Assembly (NCBI RefSeq): GCF_022201045.2
Contig: NC_068558.1
Location: forward strand, 43,613,001 to 43,677,000
Direction: 5' to 3'
DNA length: 64,000 nucleotides
Source of the DNA: Citrus sinensis
Taxonomy: Eukaryota > Streptophyta > Magnoliopsida > Sapindales > Rutaceae
This document shows, one piece after another, positions 62,628 to 64,000 of this stretch. The stretch's first letter is position 1. Each line of letters starts with the position of its first letter. The position numbers and the translations under genes are program-made. A model generated the notes under the pieces. That model was not told where the DNA came from and did no database searches. It saw only the letters and a list, made by a program, of their open reading frames with translations.

Positions 62628-63115
62628 TAGCCTCCTATATATATATATTGTAATTCTTGAAATAACTAAATAATAATACCCCTAATCAAAATATGCAAAG
62701 GGTTTTTAATTGGTTGATGTGGTCAGTTAATGCAGAAGCTCCGACCTTCGAAAATTCTAAATGCAACTTTGTCGCTAACGATAAGGCTGAGGAATATTTT
62801 ATCAACTTGTAATTTTATTTCTCTGTGCCTCCTTTTGAAAAAAAAAAAACAAAAAACAAAATCAAAACACCTTATCCTGTGTGTAGTGTACGTGTGCCTA
62901 GCAACAAAATGAATTGAATATCTGAAGATGCATGCTTCCACAAAGCTGTCTAACTCTCCGTCTTGAACGAAAAGGCAAGCCCGCCTTGAATTGATCATCG
63001 ACTTCATCACTACATCTAATTGAAATCCTGATGAGTCTGGGGACTAGGATTCATTGAGATTCTTCTTAGCATATATATTTTCACACAGTGACAATAAATG
63101 TATATGTGGCAAAAA

Positions 63116-63176
<61 letters not shown>

Positions 63177-64000
63177 TAATGAGAGTGGTCCAATTATGTT
63201 GGATATGCTCGCACTTATCCGATAGTCATAGGAGATGCTCTAATTTAGAGCATCCCAACATAGCAATTCTCATAATAATAATAATAATAGATCTACAAAC
63301 TATATAAACTCTATCATGTTGCTTGTATAAATACATTAGATATTATCGAACTTTAAATAAGAGTTATCTATTGGAATAATACTCTTACTGATTTATTAAC
63401 AAGAAGAAGATTTATGTCGGAAAAATTAGTAATGTATCCGGAGAAATTGGTACAAGAAGCAGCGGATACACTTCTTAATAATCAAATCCGTGGACAGCAA
63501 ATAGGAATGTTGATAATAAAATTTATAAGTCGTTTTTAGATGTAATGAGCCGCATTAATTTGTACGAAGTGGATCCATCATTCCTCATCTTTAAAAGATG
63601 TGGACATATAGCATCCTAATTATTCCTAATCCTCTTAGCTGGAAATAATATTTTCCACGTTTATTAAAAAATATTATTTTATTTATTTTATTTGATGTTA
63701 TACTCGATCCAGTTGGGGTCACCATGGACGAATACCATCCACTTGTTATGTTAAGGATATCTTTAGCTCGGTTAAATAAATTTGATGTTATGAGACCGAC
63801 CTTCCAACGTTTCTGTTACCCATAGATGTTATTTTTCACACTAATAACTGAGATCATCCTTTAAAATTAGCGAATTAATTATTAGATAGCGGATAATGGA
63901 GATTAACATGGAAGACTTGAATACTTTATAAAACGTAGAATAAACTGGTAGCCTATGAACCCAATTACAAATTAATTTAATCAACAAGAACATGATGATT
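62628..64000. other. Right-hand intergenic end of the window
   Basis: AT-rich with no recognisable gene; short frames here have no known motifs. The only named feature is the ATA microsatellite at 63119-63177. Confidence 0.5.
63119..63177 (+). repeat. (TAA)n microsatellite
   Basis: About 18 uninterrupted AAT/TAA units; the polyasparagine frame through it is an artefact. A shorter run of the same unit lies at 63271-63288. Confidence 0.95.

Noticed and set aside
63098-63307. Polyasparagine ORF
   Set aside because: Product of the AAT microsatellite.
1-64000. tRNA, rRNA, CRISPR arrays, operons or phage features
   Set aside because: None seen; the composition and gene structure are those of a plant nuclear genome.

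Overview
The window is plant nuclear DNA, almost certainly from Citrus (sweet orange or a close relative). The evidence is spliced genes with GT-AG introns, AT-rich intergenic DNA full of plant transposons, and two intact genes whose 329-residue product matches, as I recall it, the cloned orange chlorophyllase. No RNA gene or CRISPR array was recognised, and nothing looks prokaryotic.

Left part (1-14 kb): two single-copy regulatory genes on the minus strand. EOL1 (ETO1-like, BTB-TPR, ethylene biosynthesis control) lacks only its last exon or exons, which lie beyond base 1. TIFY4B/PEAPOD is spread over eight exons. Between them lie AT-rich DNA, two inverted-repeat transposons and an extraordinary run of 52 guanines.

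Right part (14-61 kb): a rearranged cluster built from units of an ankyrin-repeat/PGG-domain membrane protein gene plus a chlorophyllase gene, all on the minus strand. There are three ankyrin genes (ANK1 at 14.6-17.9, ANK2 at 19.5-22.7, ANK3 at 49.8-53.0 kb; these are labels of convenience). There are two coding-identical chlorophyllase genes (27.8-28.9 and 58.1-59.2 kb) and one chlorophyllase pseudogene (33.3-35.9 kb). About 7.6 kb (22.69-30.30 kb) recurs almost unchanged at 53.01-60.63 kb. It is either a very recent duplication or an assembly duplicate.

The 36-50 kb interval is a nest of transposons: a truncated LINE, a CACTA element carrying exons of host genes (a KEA-type K+ antiporter and a TBC Rab-GAP), and an old Copia element that landed in the last exon of ANK3. 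The Copia is itself hit by two solo LTRs, one of which contains a hAT-like element. Most of these insertions have readable target-site duplications, so their order can be reconstructed.

The genes do not form a pathway in the bacterial sense. EOL1 restrains ethylene synthesis, chlorophyllase is known to be ethylene-inducible in citrus fruit, and ankyrin/PGG proteins of the ACD6/ITN1 type act in defence and stress signalling. Any functional connection between them is inference. Exon coordinates were derived by reading splice sites and checking that frames join, not by alignment to transcripts.
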